30,268 nucleotides of DNA from MFZZ01 sp964610165 (GTDB lineage: Bacteria; Patescibacteriota; Microgenomatia; UBA1406; GWC2-37-13). The position numbers and the translations under genes were made by a program. Location: positions 1 to 30,268 of the forward strand of contig CAZSUZ010000019.1 of the NCBI GenBank assembly GCA_964610165.1, read 5' to 3'. The notes beneath the pieces were generated by a model. That model searched no databases. It saw nothing but the letters and a program-made list of their open reading frames with translations, and had not been told where the DNA came from. This document shows positions 15,912 to 23,705 of this stretch, in pieces; within the stretch, counting starts at the first letter, position 1, and each line of letters starts with the position of its first letter.

Positions 15912-17132
15912 TTAATCATTAGGCTTCTTTTTATATCTTGTGACAAAATAAAATAAAGGTATTAAAAGGCCAATTGCAAAAACTCCAAATGAATACTTAC
16001 CAACATACTGATATATGAATCCAGCTGTTATTGGTGCTATAGCTGCTGATGCCGCTAAAAATGCCTCATCAATGCCTTGAATCTCTCCCTGCTTACGTTG
16101 TTCAACATTATGTGAAAGTAACGATTTAAATGTAGGGAATGCCATAGATATTCCTACATTTAAAAAATATGCATTTAATAAAAACAACCATACATTTGAT
16201 GCAAATTCTAACGTTATTAATGAAAAAATAAATAGTGCTAAACCAATGACAAATGTTTTTAATACACCTAATTTACGAGCAAAAAATGGTGATACAAACA
16301 TTTGATTTATAATCATATATGAACCAGTAACAAGAAATAATAAACCTAATTGTGATTGCTCTAATTTGTATGATTCGATCATAAATAAAACAATTATCGA
16401 AGTATAGGCATTAAAGCTTAATAAGAAAAATACTCTTATAAAAAATAAATATTTTAATATTCTATTTTCTGAATATTTTTTGAGCTTTGTTATAAATTGA
16501 ATTTCATCTGTCCATTTAAAATGTAACGATTCATCTCTTTCACTTCTGCTAAGAGTTTCTGGTAAAAAATACCACATAAGAATGAGTGTAACTGTTGAAA
16601 GTGCAATGTTTGCTAAAGCTGTACCTAAATATCCAATTCCAAGAGAACTTGTGTATCCGCCAATTGCTGGGCCAATGATAAGTCCTAAACCAACAATACC
16701 ACCTAACATACCAAAACGTTTTGCTCGTTCTTCTGGTTTGGTGATATCTGTTAAATAGGCGTTTGCAACAGAATTATTGCCACCTGTAACACCATCTGCA
16801 ATTCGTGCAATCATAATAACAATTAGAGGCAAAGCGAAAGATCCTATTGATATATTTGGTACAAAATAAGCTATTGCAAAAATTACCCAGCTTAATAACG
16901 TACCAGCTTGAGAAATAAGAAGAACTGGTCTTCTACCTTGTAGATCACTCCATGCTCCAAGTATTGGTGCGGCAAAAAACTGAAATAATGGATACATAGA
17001 AAGTAATATGCCATACATTAAAGATCCACCACCATACTGTTCTACTATAAATGGTAGAACAGGAATCATGATAGCAAAATTAAGTATATTAACGAATGTT
17101 AAAAGTAAAATTGGGATAAGACCTTTTTGCAT
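15912..17132 (-). CDS. MFS drug:H+ antiporter (TetA-like)
   Basis: The 406-residue protein has about 12 membrane helices and MFS motif A between helices 2 and 3 (GAWSDLQGRRPV, about 59-70). A second MFS-type signature lies near residues 115-160 (DGVTGGNNSVANAYLTD, GPAIGGY). These place it with the 12-helix drug:proton antiporters of the TetA/MdtG kind. It would export a small molecule in exchange for H+. A possible -10 (TTTATA or TTATAT) lies 4-5 bases before the ATG. It is convergent with the RND operon, giving two exporters side by side. Substrate unknown. Confidence 0.8.
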   Translation of the reverse strand: MQKGLIPILLLTFVNILNFAIMIPVLPFIVEQYGGGSLMYGILLSMYPLFQFFAAPILGAWSDLQGRRPVLLISQAGTLLSWVIFAIAYFVPNISIGSFALPLIVIMIARIADGVTGGNNSVANAYLTDITKPEERAKRFGMLGGIVGLGLIIGPAIGGYTSSLGIGYLGTALANIALSTVTLILMWYFLPETLSRSERDESLHFKWTDEIQFITKLKKYSENRILKYLFFIRVFFLLSFNAYTSIIVLFMIESYKLEQSQLGLLFLVTGSYMIINQMFVSPFFARKLGVLKTFVIGLALFIFSLITLEFASNVWLFLLNAYFLNVGISMAFPTFKSLLSHNVEQRKQGEIQGIDEAFLAASAAIAPITAGFIYQYVGKYSFGVFAIGLLIPLFYFVTRYKKKPND

Positions 17133-17238
17133 AACTATATAAAAAACAATTCTAATACATTTATTTATTACATTTCATTCTTACACAAAATTAGGATGAA
17201 GGCTTGATAGTAATCTAAAATATAGTACAATTAGTGAT

Positions 17239-17889
17239 ATGTTCGATAAAATAAAGCGTTTTATTAGATCAATTAGTCAACTTCCTGATAAGAAAAAATA
17301 TATAGAGTTTATTACTGCTATATTATCTATACCTGTTCTTTTGTCTGTAATATTGCTTAATTATACCAATTTACAAAACCAAAAAAAACCTGTTGATGAA
17401 AAAACAGAACCATCTCCAGCTGTTATAACTATTATTCAAGATCGAAATAATGATGATTCAGATACAAATACAGTTTCTGAACCAACGGATACAAATACGA
17501 CATGTATTGATGAAGTCGGGCCTGTAACAATTGTCTCACCAGAAGCTGGAGAAACAATACGTGATAATCCTCTTTCAATTATAGTTAGCCAAAATGATAC
17601 AGCTAATGAATATTGTGCAATTGTGTGGTCTTACAGAATTAATGGTGGTTCTTGGAGTAATTTCGATGATCGAGATATTTCAATTTACAATATGGAATCT
17701 GGTGAAAAAAAGCTAGATGTAAGATTTAAAAGTCTTATTTCAGGTGATGAAGAAAGAATCTCTAGAACATTCTATTATCAAAATATACAACAAATTCCAA
17801 CTCCAACAGCTGCACCGACCTCAACAATTCAACCAACAAATACTCCGTCTCCTTCACCAACAGTTCAAGCACAAACAAACGGGATATAA
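17239..17889 (+). CDS. Single-pass membrane protein with Ig-like extracellular domain and Pro/Thr-rich tail
   Basis: The 216-residue protein has a short basic cytoplasmic N-terminus, one membrane helix (about 25-44), an acidic Asn/Asp/Thr-rich linker, a compact extracellular domain (about 88-180, VGPVTIVSPEAGETI then WSYRINGGSWSNF) resembling bacterial Ig-like or Fn3-like modules, and a Thr/Pro/Gln-rich tail (186-212) typical of flexible surface stalks. TTGATA, 16 bases, TACAAT (17204-17231) ends 7 bases before the ATG, so it is probably leaderless. No enzymatic motif. The role in the envelope is inferred from architecture only. Confidence 0.65.
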   Translation: MFDKIKRFIRSISQLPDKKKYIEFITAILSIPVLLSVILLNYTNLQNQKKPVDEKTEPSPAVITIIQDRNNDDSDTNTVSEPTDTNTTCIDEVGPVTIVSPEAGETIRDNPLSIIVSQNDTANEYCAIVWSYRINGGSWSNFDDRDISIYNMESGEKKLDVRFKSLISGDEERISRTFYYQNIQQIPTPTAAPTSTIQPTNTPSPSPTVQAQTNGI

Positions 17890-17937
17890 AATATATGCGA
17901 TTCTAAACAAAAAAAGAAGTTATATATAGCTTTTAAA

Positions 17938-18552
17938 TTAGAGTTCAGTTATGTCCTTTTCAATATTACTAAGTTCTTCATCTACCTCTCCGAGATCTAT
18001 CTCTTGAAGCTCAGCTTCTTCTGTATTAGCAGGTGTGACAGTTGGCGAAACTGGCGGCTGCGTTGGCGATGTCATGGCTTGTGGTGTTGGGGTTGTACCT
18101 CCTGTTGTCATACTTGTAAATTGTCTAAAGAAAAATAATACTACTAAACTAATCACAATAAGCACTACAAGTCCAATTAAAATAAACATCATGTTATGTG
18201 ATTTTGTTTGTGCATAACCAGGATCCTGTGGTGATGTTGGATCTTGTGATGGTGGCATTGTTGGAGGAGGTGTAGAATTAGGATCTGTCGGGGCCATAGT
18301 TTGAAATGAATCTGATGTCGTTGTTTCTACAGGCTTTACTGCATCAAGTTTTTCAGTTATAGCTGGTGTATCTGCTGTTAAAGGTTGTTCAGCTGGTGGT
18401 GTTACAGGGGTTACAGGTTTTTCTGCTGATGTTGGTGATACAGATGGCATTGCAGGCGTTTCTGTTGGTGGTGTAATTGGCGTTGTAGGCGTAACTGGTG
18501 TCTCTGATGTTTGAGTTGATGTTAATGGTTTATTTTTATTATCTGGATCCAT
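17938..18552 (-). CDS. Thr/Pro-rich single-pass membrane protein
   Basis: The 204-residue protein has a long N-terminal Thr/Pro/Ser-rich region (1-118) with repeated TP and PP steps, a single membrane helix (about 122-143), a second TP-rich stretch, and an acidic C-terminal helix (EEAELQEIDLGEVDEELSNI). Orientation is uncertain. No signal peptide is visible. It lies 34 bases after the coiled-coil gene on the same strand, probably co-transcribed, but a TATATA 6 bases before the ATG may give a separate start. No family recognised. It could be a spacer or anchor protein of the cell surface. Confidence 0.6.
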   Translation of the reverse strand: MDPDNKNKPLTSTQTSETPVTPTTPITPPTETPAMPSVSPTSAEKPVTPVTPPAEQPLTADTPAITEKLDAVKPVETTTSDSFQTMAPTDPNSTPPPTMPPSQDPTSPQDPGYAQTKSHNMMFILIGLVVLIVISLVVLFFFRQFTSMTTGGTTPTPQAMTSPTQPPVSPTVTPANTEEAELQEIDLGEVDEELSNIEKDITEL

Positions 18553-18586
18553 GTATTCTATATAAAATTATAATTATTTCTAGATA

Positions 18587-19300
18587 TTAATTTTCTTCTG
18601 TATCTTCACTAGGTGTTACACTATCAGCTTCATCCGAAGATGAATTATCTTCAACTGAAGTTACTATTGATTTAGGCAACGTGCGTGCTGCTTTTACCAC
18701 AGCTGTATGAGCATCTTTTACTAACTCATGAACAGCCTTTAGATCAGTTCTGAATTCTGTAAATAATTCTTTTGCACTACTACGAATTGATGTTTCATCT
18801 GTTAAATCTATAACGTATTCTTTCTCCAATTGCGTAGTTATTGCTTCTTGGGCGGCATCTATTGCTGTTTGAGCTTCTTCGACTGCAGCTTCTACTTCAT
18901 CAACATCGACACCTTTAGCAGATTCTGATGATGCTCGCGTTTCTACTTTATCAAGTACAGCCTGCATTCTTGTTAATCCATTCTGTAACTTTGTTGTATG
19001 TTTCTCGTTAAAATTACTTATTTTTTCATCTACACGTTCAATCATTGCTTGTTTGCGTATATCTTTCATTTCTTCAAGTTTTGTCTGAAACTCTTCGCGT
19101 CTTGCTTCTCTTTCTTCTTGATTTAGCTCAATTTTATCTTCTACATTCTCTAAAGTTTTATTGACACGCTCCATAACCTCATTTCTTTTTATTCCTGGAG
19201 TTGAGCTTGCTTCTCTGGTAGTTGGAGTTTGTGCTTGCGTAGTAGAAACTGTCGTAAGGGTTAGTAAAGCAAAAATGCTTAAAACATAAATTCTTTTCAT
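18587..19300 (-). CDS. Secreted coiled-coil protein
   Basis: The 237-residue protein has a signal peptide (MKRIYVLSIFALLTLTTVST, cleavage probably near QAQ at 22-24). Nearly continuous charged helix follows from about 38 to 210, with heptad-like E/K/R spacing, ending in an acidic Ser-rich tail. No Cys, no enzymatic motif and no membrane anchor after the signal are seen. It resembles a periplasmic or extracellular scaffold protein. First gene of a likely two-gene unit with the Thr/Pro-rich membrane protein. TACAGT lies 9 bases before the ATG as a weak -10. Confidence 0.6.
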   Translation of the reverse strand: MKRIYVLSIFALLTLTTVSTTQAQTPTTREASSTPGIKRNEVMERVNKTLENVEDKIELNQEEREARREEFQTKLEEMKDIRKQAMIERVDEKISNFNEKHTTKLQNGLTRMQAVLDKVETRASSESAKGVDVDEVEAAVEEAQTAIDAAQEAITTQLEKEYVIDLTDETSIRSSAKELFTEFRTDLKAVHELVKDAHTAVVKAARTLPKSIVTSVEDNSSSDEADSVTPSEDTEEN

Positions 19301-19352
19301 AGTATTTTTACTGTAATAGAAATTCAGTAGGATGTCAATATTTATAATGTTC

Positions 19353-19381
19353 TCGACATTCTAAAAATACACTTCTATAAT
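19353..19381 (+). promoter_or_regulatory. mgtE promoter
   Basis: TCGACA (19353-19358), a 17-base spacer and TATAAT (19376-19381), ending 9 bases before ATG 19391. A leader of 0-3 bases is expected, leaving no room for a Mg2+ riboswitch. Confidence 0.7.
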
Positions 19382-19390
19382 AAATTATTC

Positions 19391-20719
19391 ATGAATACAC
19401 AACTCAGAAAAAAAGTTATTAAACTCATTCAACAATATAAGTACGATGACATTAATAAACTCCTTATTAAGCAGGATTTTCATGATGTTGCCGATACTAT
19501 TAATCATATAAAATCTAATCAAAAACGTATCTTTTCAGAACTCCCTCCAGAAATGCAAGCTGTTGTTATTCTACAGTTAACAGATCGTTCTAAACGTCTT
19601 ATTTTGCCAAATATGTCCATGCAAAGTATTGCACGGTTTTTGAATTTTAATGATGATGATGATGCAACCGAAGTTATTCAGTTTTTACTGCCAGAAAAAC
19701 GCATAAGTATTCTTGAAAAATTGAAAGAAAATAAAAGAAAAAAAATTGAAAGATTACTGAAATTCGGCAAAGAAACAGCAGGGCGCATTATGGATCTTGA
19801 TTATATTATTGTTAAAGATACTTTTACATTTCAAGATATTGCAGAAAAAGTACAAGCTCATATTGATCGTGAAAATAAAGTACCATTTATCATTCTGGCA
19901 GAAGAATCAGGCAAAATACTCGGTTATATTCCTCATAAAAATTTAATGTTTGGAAGTCGTCGTTCTACGCCAAAGGAACTTGCGGAAGCACTACCCATCA
20001 TTAGGCATTCTCTCGATCAAAAACGTATTTTAGGTAATTTAAAAGATTTAAAAACAGAAACTGTTGGTGTTGTTGACGATGATGAAAAAGTTATTGGTAT
20101 TATTCATATTCGTGAATTACTTCGTATTGCTCAAGCAAAAGCAACGCAAGATATTTATGGTTTTGCAGGTGTAGAACGGGAAGAAACGCCAGATGATCCA
20201 ATTTGGACAAAAGTAAACAGAAGATATAAATGGCTTATTATTAATTTGGCTACAGCTTTTCTTGCATCTGCGGTGGTGGGTATATTTGAAGATACTATTT
20301 CACAACTTGCTATTCTTGCTGTTTATATGCCAATGGTTGCTGGTGAAGGTGGAAATGCTGCAACACAATCATTAGCTGTTGTAGTACGTGGTCTTGCAGT
20401 TGATGAAATTCCATGGGATGAAGCTCGGGATATTATTATAAAAGAATCTTTAGCTGGACTCATAAACGGTATTATTATCGGAGCTGTTTCAGCTTTTACA
20501 GCATATCTATTTGATGCACCAATTATGTTAGGTGTTGTTCTTGGCATTGCAATGATCGTTAATTTATTCTTTGCTGGTCTTTCTGGAGCGCTTATACCAT
20601 TCATCTTAAAAACATTTAAAATTGATCCAGCAATTGCGAGTTCTGTTTTTGTAACTACAGTTACAGATATAATTGGATTCTTTGTCTTTTTAGGTCTTGG
20701 TACATTGCTTCTTCTTTAA
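19391..20719 (+). CDS. mgtE: Magnesium transporter MgtE
   Basis: The 442-residue protein has the full MgtE plan: a helical N domain (about 1-125), a pair of CBS domains (about 135-250) that sense cytoplasmic Mg2+, a connecting helix, and five membrane helices (about 280-442). The pore signature PMVAGEGGNAATQS (314-327) and the acidic pore residues in IDPAIASSVFVTTVTD (411-426) are intact. It is a Mg2+-gated channel for Mg2+ (and possibly Co2+) uptake. Its stop codon shares TTAA with the convergent response-regulator gene. No long leader is present, so control is more likely at the protein level through the CBS domains. Confidence 0.93.
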   Translation: MNTQLRKKVIKLIQQYKYDDINKLLIKQDFHDVADTINHIKSNQKRIFSELPPEMQAVVILQLTDRSKRLILPNMSMQSIARFLNFNDDDDATEVIQFLLPEKRISILEKLKENKRKKIERLLKFGKETAGRIMDLDYIIVKDTFTFQDIAEKVQAHIDRENKVPFIILAEESGKILGYIPHKNLMFGSRRSTPKELAEALPIIRHSLDQKRILGNLKDLKTETVGVVDDDEKVIGIIHIRELLRIAQAKATQDIYGFAGVEREETPDDPIWTKVNRRYKWLIINLATAFLASAVVGIFEDTISQLAILAVYMPMVAGEGGNAATQSLAVVVRGLAVDEIPWDEARDIIIKESLAGLINGIIIGAVSAFTAYLFDAPIMLGVVLGIAMIVNLFFAGLSGALIPFILKTFKIDPAIASSVFVTTVTDIIGFFVFLGLGTLLLL

Positions 20720-21087
20720 GTTCCCAAAACTTTTTTTACTTTCTCTACTACATCATCTGCAGAAGTTTCAGATTTAACAACATAAAAAGAAGGTCTATAT
20801 TGAAGAATTTCATTTAACATTTCTTCGTTACAATCATGTTCTGTTAACACAATTATTGGCAATGTCATTCCCCACATATTTTTCCTTATTTCTTTCATAA
20901 TTTCCAATCCGCTTATATGTGGAAGCCCCATATCCAAAAGTAATACATGTGGTTTTTCTTTAATGACACGTTCTAATCCCTTTTTGCCATCATATTCAGT
21001 AAAAACTGTATATCCCGATTCTTCAAGTTTTTTTTGATATAGCGAAAGTTCATTTAAATCATCTTCGATAACCATGATGTTTGACAT
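20716..21087 (-). CDS. Single-domain response regulator (receiver only)
   Basis: From the ATG at 21087 the 123-residue protein is one receiver domain: acidic pocket E8-D9-D10, phospho-acceptor D52 (LLLDMGLP), switch T82 (IVLTEHD) and K105 (VVKSE). The frame could be extended to 21165, but that adds a non-family hydrophobic stretch. TTGTGT, 17 bases, TATCAT ends 6 bases before the chosen ATG and supports it. There is no output domain, so it works by protein contact or phosphorelay. No histidine kinase is in the window. It lies 43 bases after the Fur-like gene. Confidence 0.85.
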   Translation of the reverse strand: MSNIMVIEDDLNELSLYQKKLEESGYTVFTEYDGKKGLERVIKEKPHVLLLDMGLPHISGLEIMKEIRKNMWGMTLPIIVLTEHDCNEEMLNEILQYRPSFYVVKSETSADDVVEKVKKVLGT

Positions 21088-21130
21088 ATTGAGATGATAG
21101 TTAAGGAGTAACAAAAACACAAGAAAGATT

Positions 21131-21574
21131 CTACATATTTGAAACACATTCACGACAGTATCCAAAGAATTCGAATGAATGTTGTATTGTTTTAAAACCT
21201 TGTTTCTCTAGTAGTTCTTTTTCAGTTTTATAAATTGATTCTTCAAGAAAATCATTAGGTTGAAAATCTGATACCTTTTTACAATTAAGGCAAATAACAT
21301 GGTGATGATGGTGCATATCACTTCTTTCAAAATAGGCTGTAGTACTATCTATCATTACTTCACGAATAAGCCCTTCATGTTTAAGAATATCTAGTTTTCG
21401 ATACACTGTTGTTTTGTTTGGTTCAAAACCTTTTTTTGCTATTTTTTCTAAAATATCGCTTGCAGAAATTGGTTTTTGTGCAGTATAAATAGTTTCAAGA
21501 ATTGCTTCTCTATTTTTGGTTCTTTTATAACCTTTTTTTTGAAGATCAACTATGGTTTGTTCTGACGTTTTCAT
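21131..21574 (-). CDS. Fur-family metalloregulator
   Basis: The 147-residue protein has a winged-helix N-terminal domain with recognition helix NKTTVYRKLDIL (about 53-64), an E83 and a His run (H88-H92) at the regulatory metal site, and two Cys pairs (C95/C98 and C140/C143) forming the structural Zn site of Fur, Zur and PerR. Which metal or peroxide it senses cannot be decided from sequence. TATAAT (reverse complement 21582-21587) ends 7 bases before the ATG, and an imperfect 19-bp palindrome (21575-21593) spans it, suggesting autoregulation. Ends in TAG. Confidence 0.88.
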   Translation of the reverse strand: MKTSEQTIVDLQKKGYKRTKNREAILETIYTAQKPISASDILEKIAKKGFEPNKTTVYRKLDILKHEGLIREVMIDSTTAYFERSDMHHHHHVICLNCKKVSDFQPNDFLEESIYKTEKELLEKQGFKTIQHSFEFFGYCRECVSNM

Positions 21575-21593
21575 TTGCTATATTATACCGCAA
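21575..21593 (-). promoter_or_regulatory. fur-like promoter with imperfect palindrome
   Basis: Read on the minus strand: TTGC-GG-TATAATATA-GCAA directly before the ATG. The arms are symmetrical except for two positions per side. It covers the -10 box, as an autoregulatory Fur-type box would. Confidence 0.4.
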
Positions 21594-21603
21594 GAAATGA
21601 GAG

Positions 21604-21737
21604 GAGGATGCATGGGATTACANNNNNNNNNNNNNNNNNNNNNNNNNNNNNNNNNNNNNNNNNNNNNNNNNNNNNNNNNNNNNNNNNNNNNNNNNNNNNN
21701 NNNNNNNNNNNNNNNNNNNNNNTTCCCATGCATCCTC
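21604..21737. repeat. 14-bp inverted repeat flanking the assembly gap
   Basis: GAGGATGCATGGGA (21604-21617) and its exact reverse complement (21724-21737) border the N-run. Either a hairpin or foldback element lies in the gap, or the scaffold join is between inverted copies of one repeat. Confidence 0.75.
21623..21722. other. Assembly gap (100 N)
   Basis: Exactly 100 N, the usual placeholder for a gap of unknown size. Reading frames that cross it are meaningless. Confidence 0.99.
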
Positions 21738-21750
21738 TCAAAGTGCGTTT

Positions 21751-21795
21751 GGTTTCTCTATTCATAAACAGCAGATGTTTATTAGTCTTGAAACC
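21751..21795. other. Nested hairpins after the gap, possible small RNA segment
   Basis: GGTTTC (21751-21756) can pair with GAAACC (21790-21795), enclosing a perfect 7-bp hairpin ATAAACA (21764-21770) with TGTTTAT (21776-21782). The gene-free region 21575-21914 contains no reading frame of note outside the gap. I recognise no known RNA family. Confidence 0.35.
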
Positions 21796-21796
21796 A

Positions 21797-21822
21797 TTAA
21801 AAAACCCTCCTTGCGGAGGGTT
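21797..21822 (-). terminator. Intrinsic terminator reading leftward
   Basis: Perfect 8-bp stem AACCCTCC (21803-21810) and GGAGGGTT (21815-21822), loop TTGC. On the minus strand it is followed by a run of T, so it ends transcripts of the trpR-like gene. Confidence 0.85.
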
Positions 21823-21851
21823 GATGCCTTTATAGTTTTATTCCATAAAAA

Positions 21852-21909
21852 TATCAACTCTCCGAAATGAGTTTATGATCCACCAATACGATGAGTTGAT
21901 AATTTTTTT
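21852..21909 (+). terminator. Possible rightward terminator
   Basis: TATCAACTC (21852-21860) pairs with GAGTTGATA (21893-21901), followed by T7 (21903-21909). The 32-base loop is long, so confidence is modest. If real, it ends a rightward transcript that starts in or left of the gap. Confidence 0.4.
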
Positions 21910-21914
21910 CATAT

Positions 21915-22169
21915 TTATTTAATAACTTTAAATGTTCCAGTACGAATTTCTTTTGAACCACGAGTTACTGTTGCTATTCCAACACCAAGTTTTTCTGCAA
22001 TTTGGTGCTGTGGAATTCCTTGCTTAAGCATTTTTATAATTTGAATACGCGTTGGTAATTCTTCTCTTTCTTTTGGAGTTAAAAGACCCATAAGCAAGTT
22101 TTCCATTTCTTCTACAGAATCTATAGAAGTTAATAACTCGACTAATTTTTTAAATTCATCTGATTTCAT
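21915..22169 (-). CDS. TrpR-family transcriptional repressor (TrpR/YerC-like)
   Basis: From ATG 22169 the protein has 84 residues. Its core aligns with E. coli TrpR: LLTPKEREELPTR (T31, R41 match Thr44, Arg54 of the Trp pocket) and the recognition helix GVGIATVTRGS (62-72; T67, T69, R70, G71 match Thr81, Thr83, Arg84, Gly85). It is one residue shorter in the helix-turn-helix, as in YerC/YecD-type members, and Ser88 is replaced by Glu74. A frame extension to 22226 would start upstream of the promoter and is rejected. It is a dimeric DNA-binding repressor. Tryptophan as corepressor is plausible but not certain. The promoter contains an almost classical trp operator. Confidence 0.9.
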   Translation of the reverse strand: MKSDEFKKLVELLTSIDSVEEMENLLMGLLTPKEREELPTRIQIIKMLKQGIPQHQIAEKLGVGIATVTRGSKEIRTGTFKVIK

Positions 22170-22172
22170 AAA

Positions 22173-22204
22173 TACTAGTATACTAGTAAAATAGTATTTG
22201 TCAA
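22173..22204 (-). promoter_or_regulatory. trpR-like promoter with trp-operator-like palindrome
   Basis: Minus strand: perfect TTGACA (reverse complement 22199-22204), 16-base spacer, TATACT (22177-22182), 7 bases to the ATG. The 16-bp perfect palindrome TACTAGTATACTAGTA (22173-22188) covers the -10 box. The E. coli trp operator core is ACTAGTTAACTAGT: same CTAG half-sites and same 4-bp spacing, differing only in the central bases. Confidence 0.85.
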
Positions 22205-22233
22205 GTGTTTTATAATTTTGTATCAAATTTGAG

Positions 22234-23628
22234 TTAAGAATTCTTCTTTAATGCATGAACTCTCTGTTGAATAATTGGATCGAAGATACTTAATTTAACA
22301 AAATCCCCTGCTAAATGATGAGAAATTTTTTTCCCTCCATAAATAGATGGCAAAATACCCATTCCATTACAACCTAAATTATATAAAAGTCTATGATTTG
22401 CCGGTTCAAAACCTACACTACGAATACCGGATTTGGTATAACCCATAATGCCATGCCATTTAAAAACATAATTAATACCATTCCTAGTACTATCTGGATA
22501 TGTTTCTTTTAAAAAACGGTCCATTTCTTCAAAAGCAGTTTTAGAGTATGGATAATGTGATGAATAATTGCGTAATTCTTCATGAATTTCTTCTGGTCCT
22601 CCAATACATACAAGTGGTTTAGTAATTTCATCCCACATATGTTTTCTTCTTGTTAAGTAAAAATAAGGATCATCACCACTGACAGTTTCTTTTTTTGGAA
22701 AATAACTAATTGCCATTGAAGGCAAATTGCGTGTATCAATATATCCTGCCATGTAACCAACAATTCCTCGGATATTGTCATGAAATTTATGATCTATACG
22801 AGCTCCATAATGATTAGTTAATGTAAAGTTTTCAAAACCATTAGTACACAAAACTACATGTTGCACTTCTACTTTTCCATGATTCGTTTCTACGTTTGCA
22901 TGATTTTTATATAAATTAACTTCTGTTACTGGTGTATGTTCTCGAATAAAAAATCTGTTCTGATACGTTCTTAATAAATATTCTGAAAGTTTTTCTACAA
23001 ATAATGCGCTGTTCATTGTCCCCTTTTTAGACTGAAGTGCTGCCATATATGCTTTATTTGGTGTTTCTAAACATAACAACACATGTGATTGTGGTACAAA
23101 TTCAACTAAATCTTTGTATCGTTCTGGAATATCTTCTTGATGTACAAGTTCTTTAGCCAAAAGTGCTCGTTGTACATGTAAACCGCTCATTCTTTTTTGT
23201 CTTTTATTCTCTAAGTGTAAAAACAACTGGTCAAATGTGGTGCAACCTGCATAACCAACAAAACGTGGGAATGGAATATTTATTTTTGTTTCTTTAAGAA
23301 TGTCTAAAACTAAATCCCATGAACTAGTAACGGCCGCTTGACCTTCTGCTGCCATTCTATGTCCATATTCTTGTGCAATTTCTGAGTATGGTTTTTCAAA
23401 ATAATCACCAACATATCCAGCATTATGACCAGTTGCTCCATGAGCTATTTTATTGGCTTCCAAAAGAAGAACTACTTTTTTTGTGTGTTTCAATGTGTAA
23501 TACGCAGTAACCATACCAGAGATTCCGCCACCAATAATGGCAACATCATATTTATCTTTTAGATTGTGAGTATGGGATTTGCGTTCTTTATTAAGTTGTG
23601 CAATCCATGGAGATCGATTATGGTCCAT
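22234..23628 (-). CDS. FAD-dependent oxidoreductase (DAO family)
   Basis: From ATG 23628 the protein has 464 residues. A Rossmann FAD-binding motif (VAIIGGGISG, 29-38) is followed by an acidic E (LLLEANK) at the end of the second strand, then GHNAGYVG as in glycine/D-amino-acid oxidase-like DAO proteins, and a C-terminal NLGCNGMGILPSIYGGK segment that closes the FAD site. It oxidises an amine or amino-acid-like substrate with FAD; the substrate is unknown. The frame can be extended by a TTG at 23664, but that TTG is the -35 box (TTGAAC, 18 bases, TATAAT, then 6 bases to ATG), so the shorter start is chosen. Divergent from ychF with a 77-base shared promoter region. Confidence 0.8.
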   Translation of the reverse strand: MDHNRSPWIAQLNKERKSHTHNLKDKYDVAIIGGGISGMVTAYYTLKHTKKVVLLLEANKIAHGATGHNAGYVGDYFEKPYSEIAQEYGHRMAAEGQAAVTSSWDLVLDILKETKINIPFPRFVGYAGCTTFDQLFLHLENKRQKRMSGLHVQRALLAKELVHQEDIPERYKDLVEFVPQSHVLLCLETPNKAYMAALQSKKGTMNSALFVEKLSEYLLRTYQNRFFIREHTPVTEVNLYKNHANVETNHGKVEVQHVVLCTNGFENFTLTNHYGARIDHKFHDNIRGIVGYMAGYIDTRNLPSMAISYFPKKETVSGDDPYFYLTRRKHMWDEITKPLVCIGGPEEIHEELRNYSSHYPYSKTAFEEMDRFLKETYPDSTRNGINYVFKWHGIMGYTKSGIRSVGFEPANHRLLYNLGCNGMGILPSIYGGKKISHHLAGDFVKLSIFDPIIQQRVHALKKNS

Positions 23629-23634
23629 TGAAAG

Positions 23635-23664
23635 ATTATAAAGGACAGGCTTGATGGAGTTCAA
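23635..23664 (-). promoter_or_regulatory. Promoter of the FAD oxidoreductase
   Basis: TTGAAC (reverse complement 23659-23664), 18-base spacer, TATAAT (reverse complement 23635-23640), 6 bases before ATG 23628. It decides the start codon and implies a leaderless message. Confidence 0.75.
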
Positions 23665-23690
23665 GTGTGAAGTAAATTAATAAATCTAAC

Positions 23691-23699
23691 TGTTATAAT
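23691..23699 (+). promoter_or_regulatory. Extended -10 promoter of ychF
   Basis: TGTTATAAT ends 6 bases before ATG 23706. Leaderless type, back to back with the oxidoreductase promoter. Confidence 0.7.
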
Positions 23700-23705
23700 A
23701 TCTCC

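Noticed and set aside
21088..21165. 26-residue N-terminal extension of the response regulator
   Set aside because: The receiver domain starts at MSNIMVIEDD, and a -35/-10 pair precedes that ATG inside the extension.
21552..21835. Open frames crossing the gap on both strands
   Set aside because: They exist only because N codons are read as X. An AGAGGAGG next to an ATG at the left edge is suggestive but cannot be evaluated without the missing bases.
22170..22226. 19-residue N-terminal extension of the TrpR-like protein
   Set aside because: It overlaps the TTGACA/TATACT promoter and operator and is unlike the family.
23629..23664. TTG start of the FAD oxidoreductase
   Set aside because: The TTG is part of the -35 box of the promoter that drives ATG 23628.
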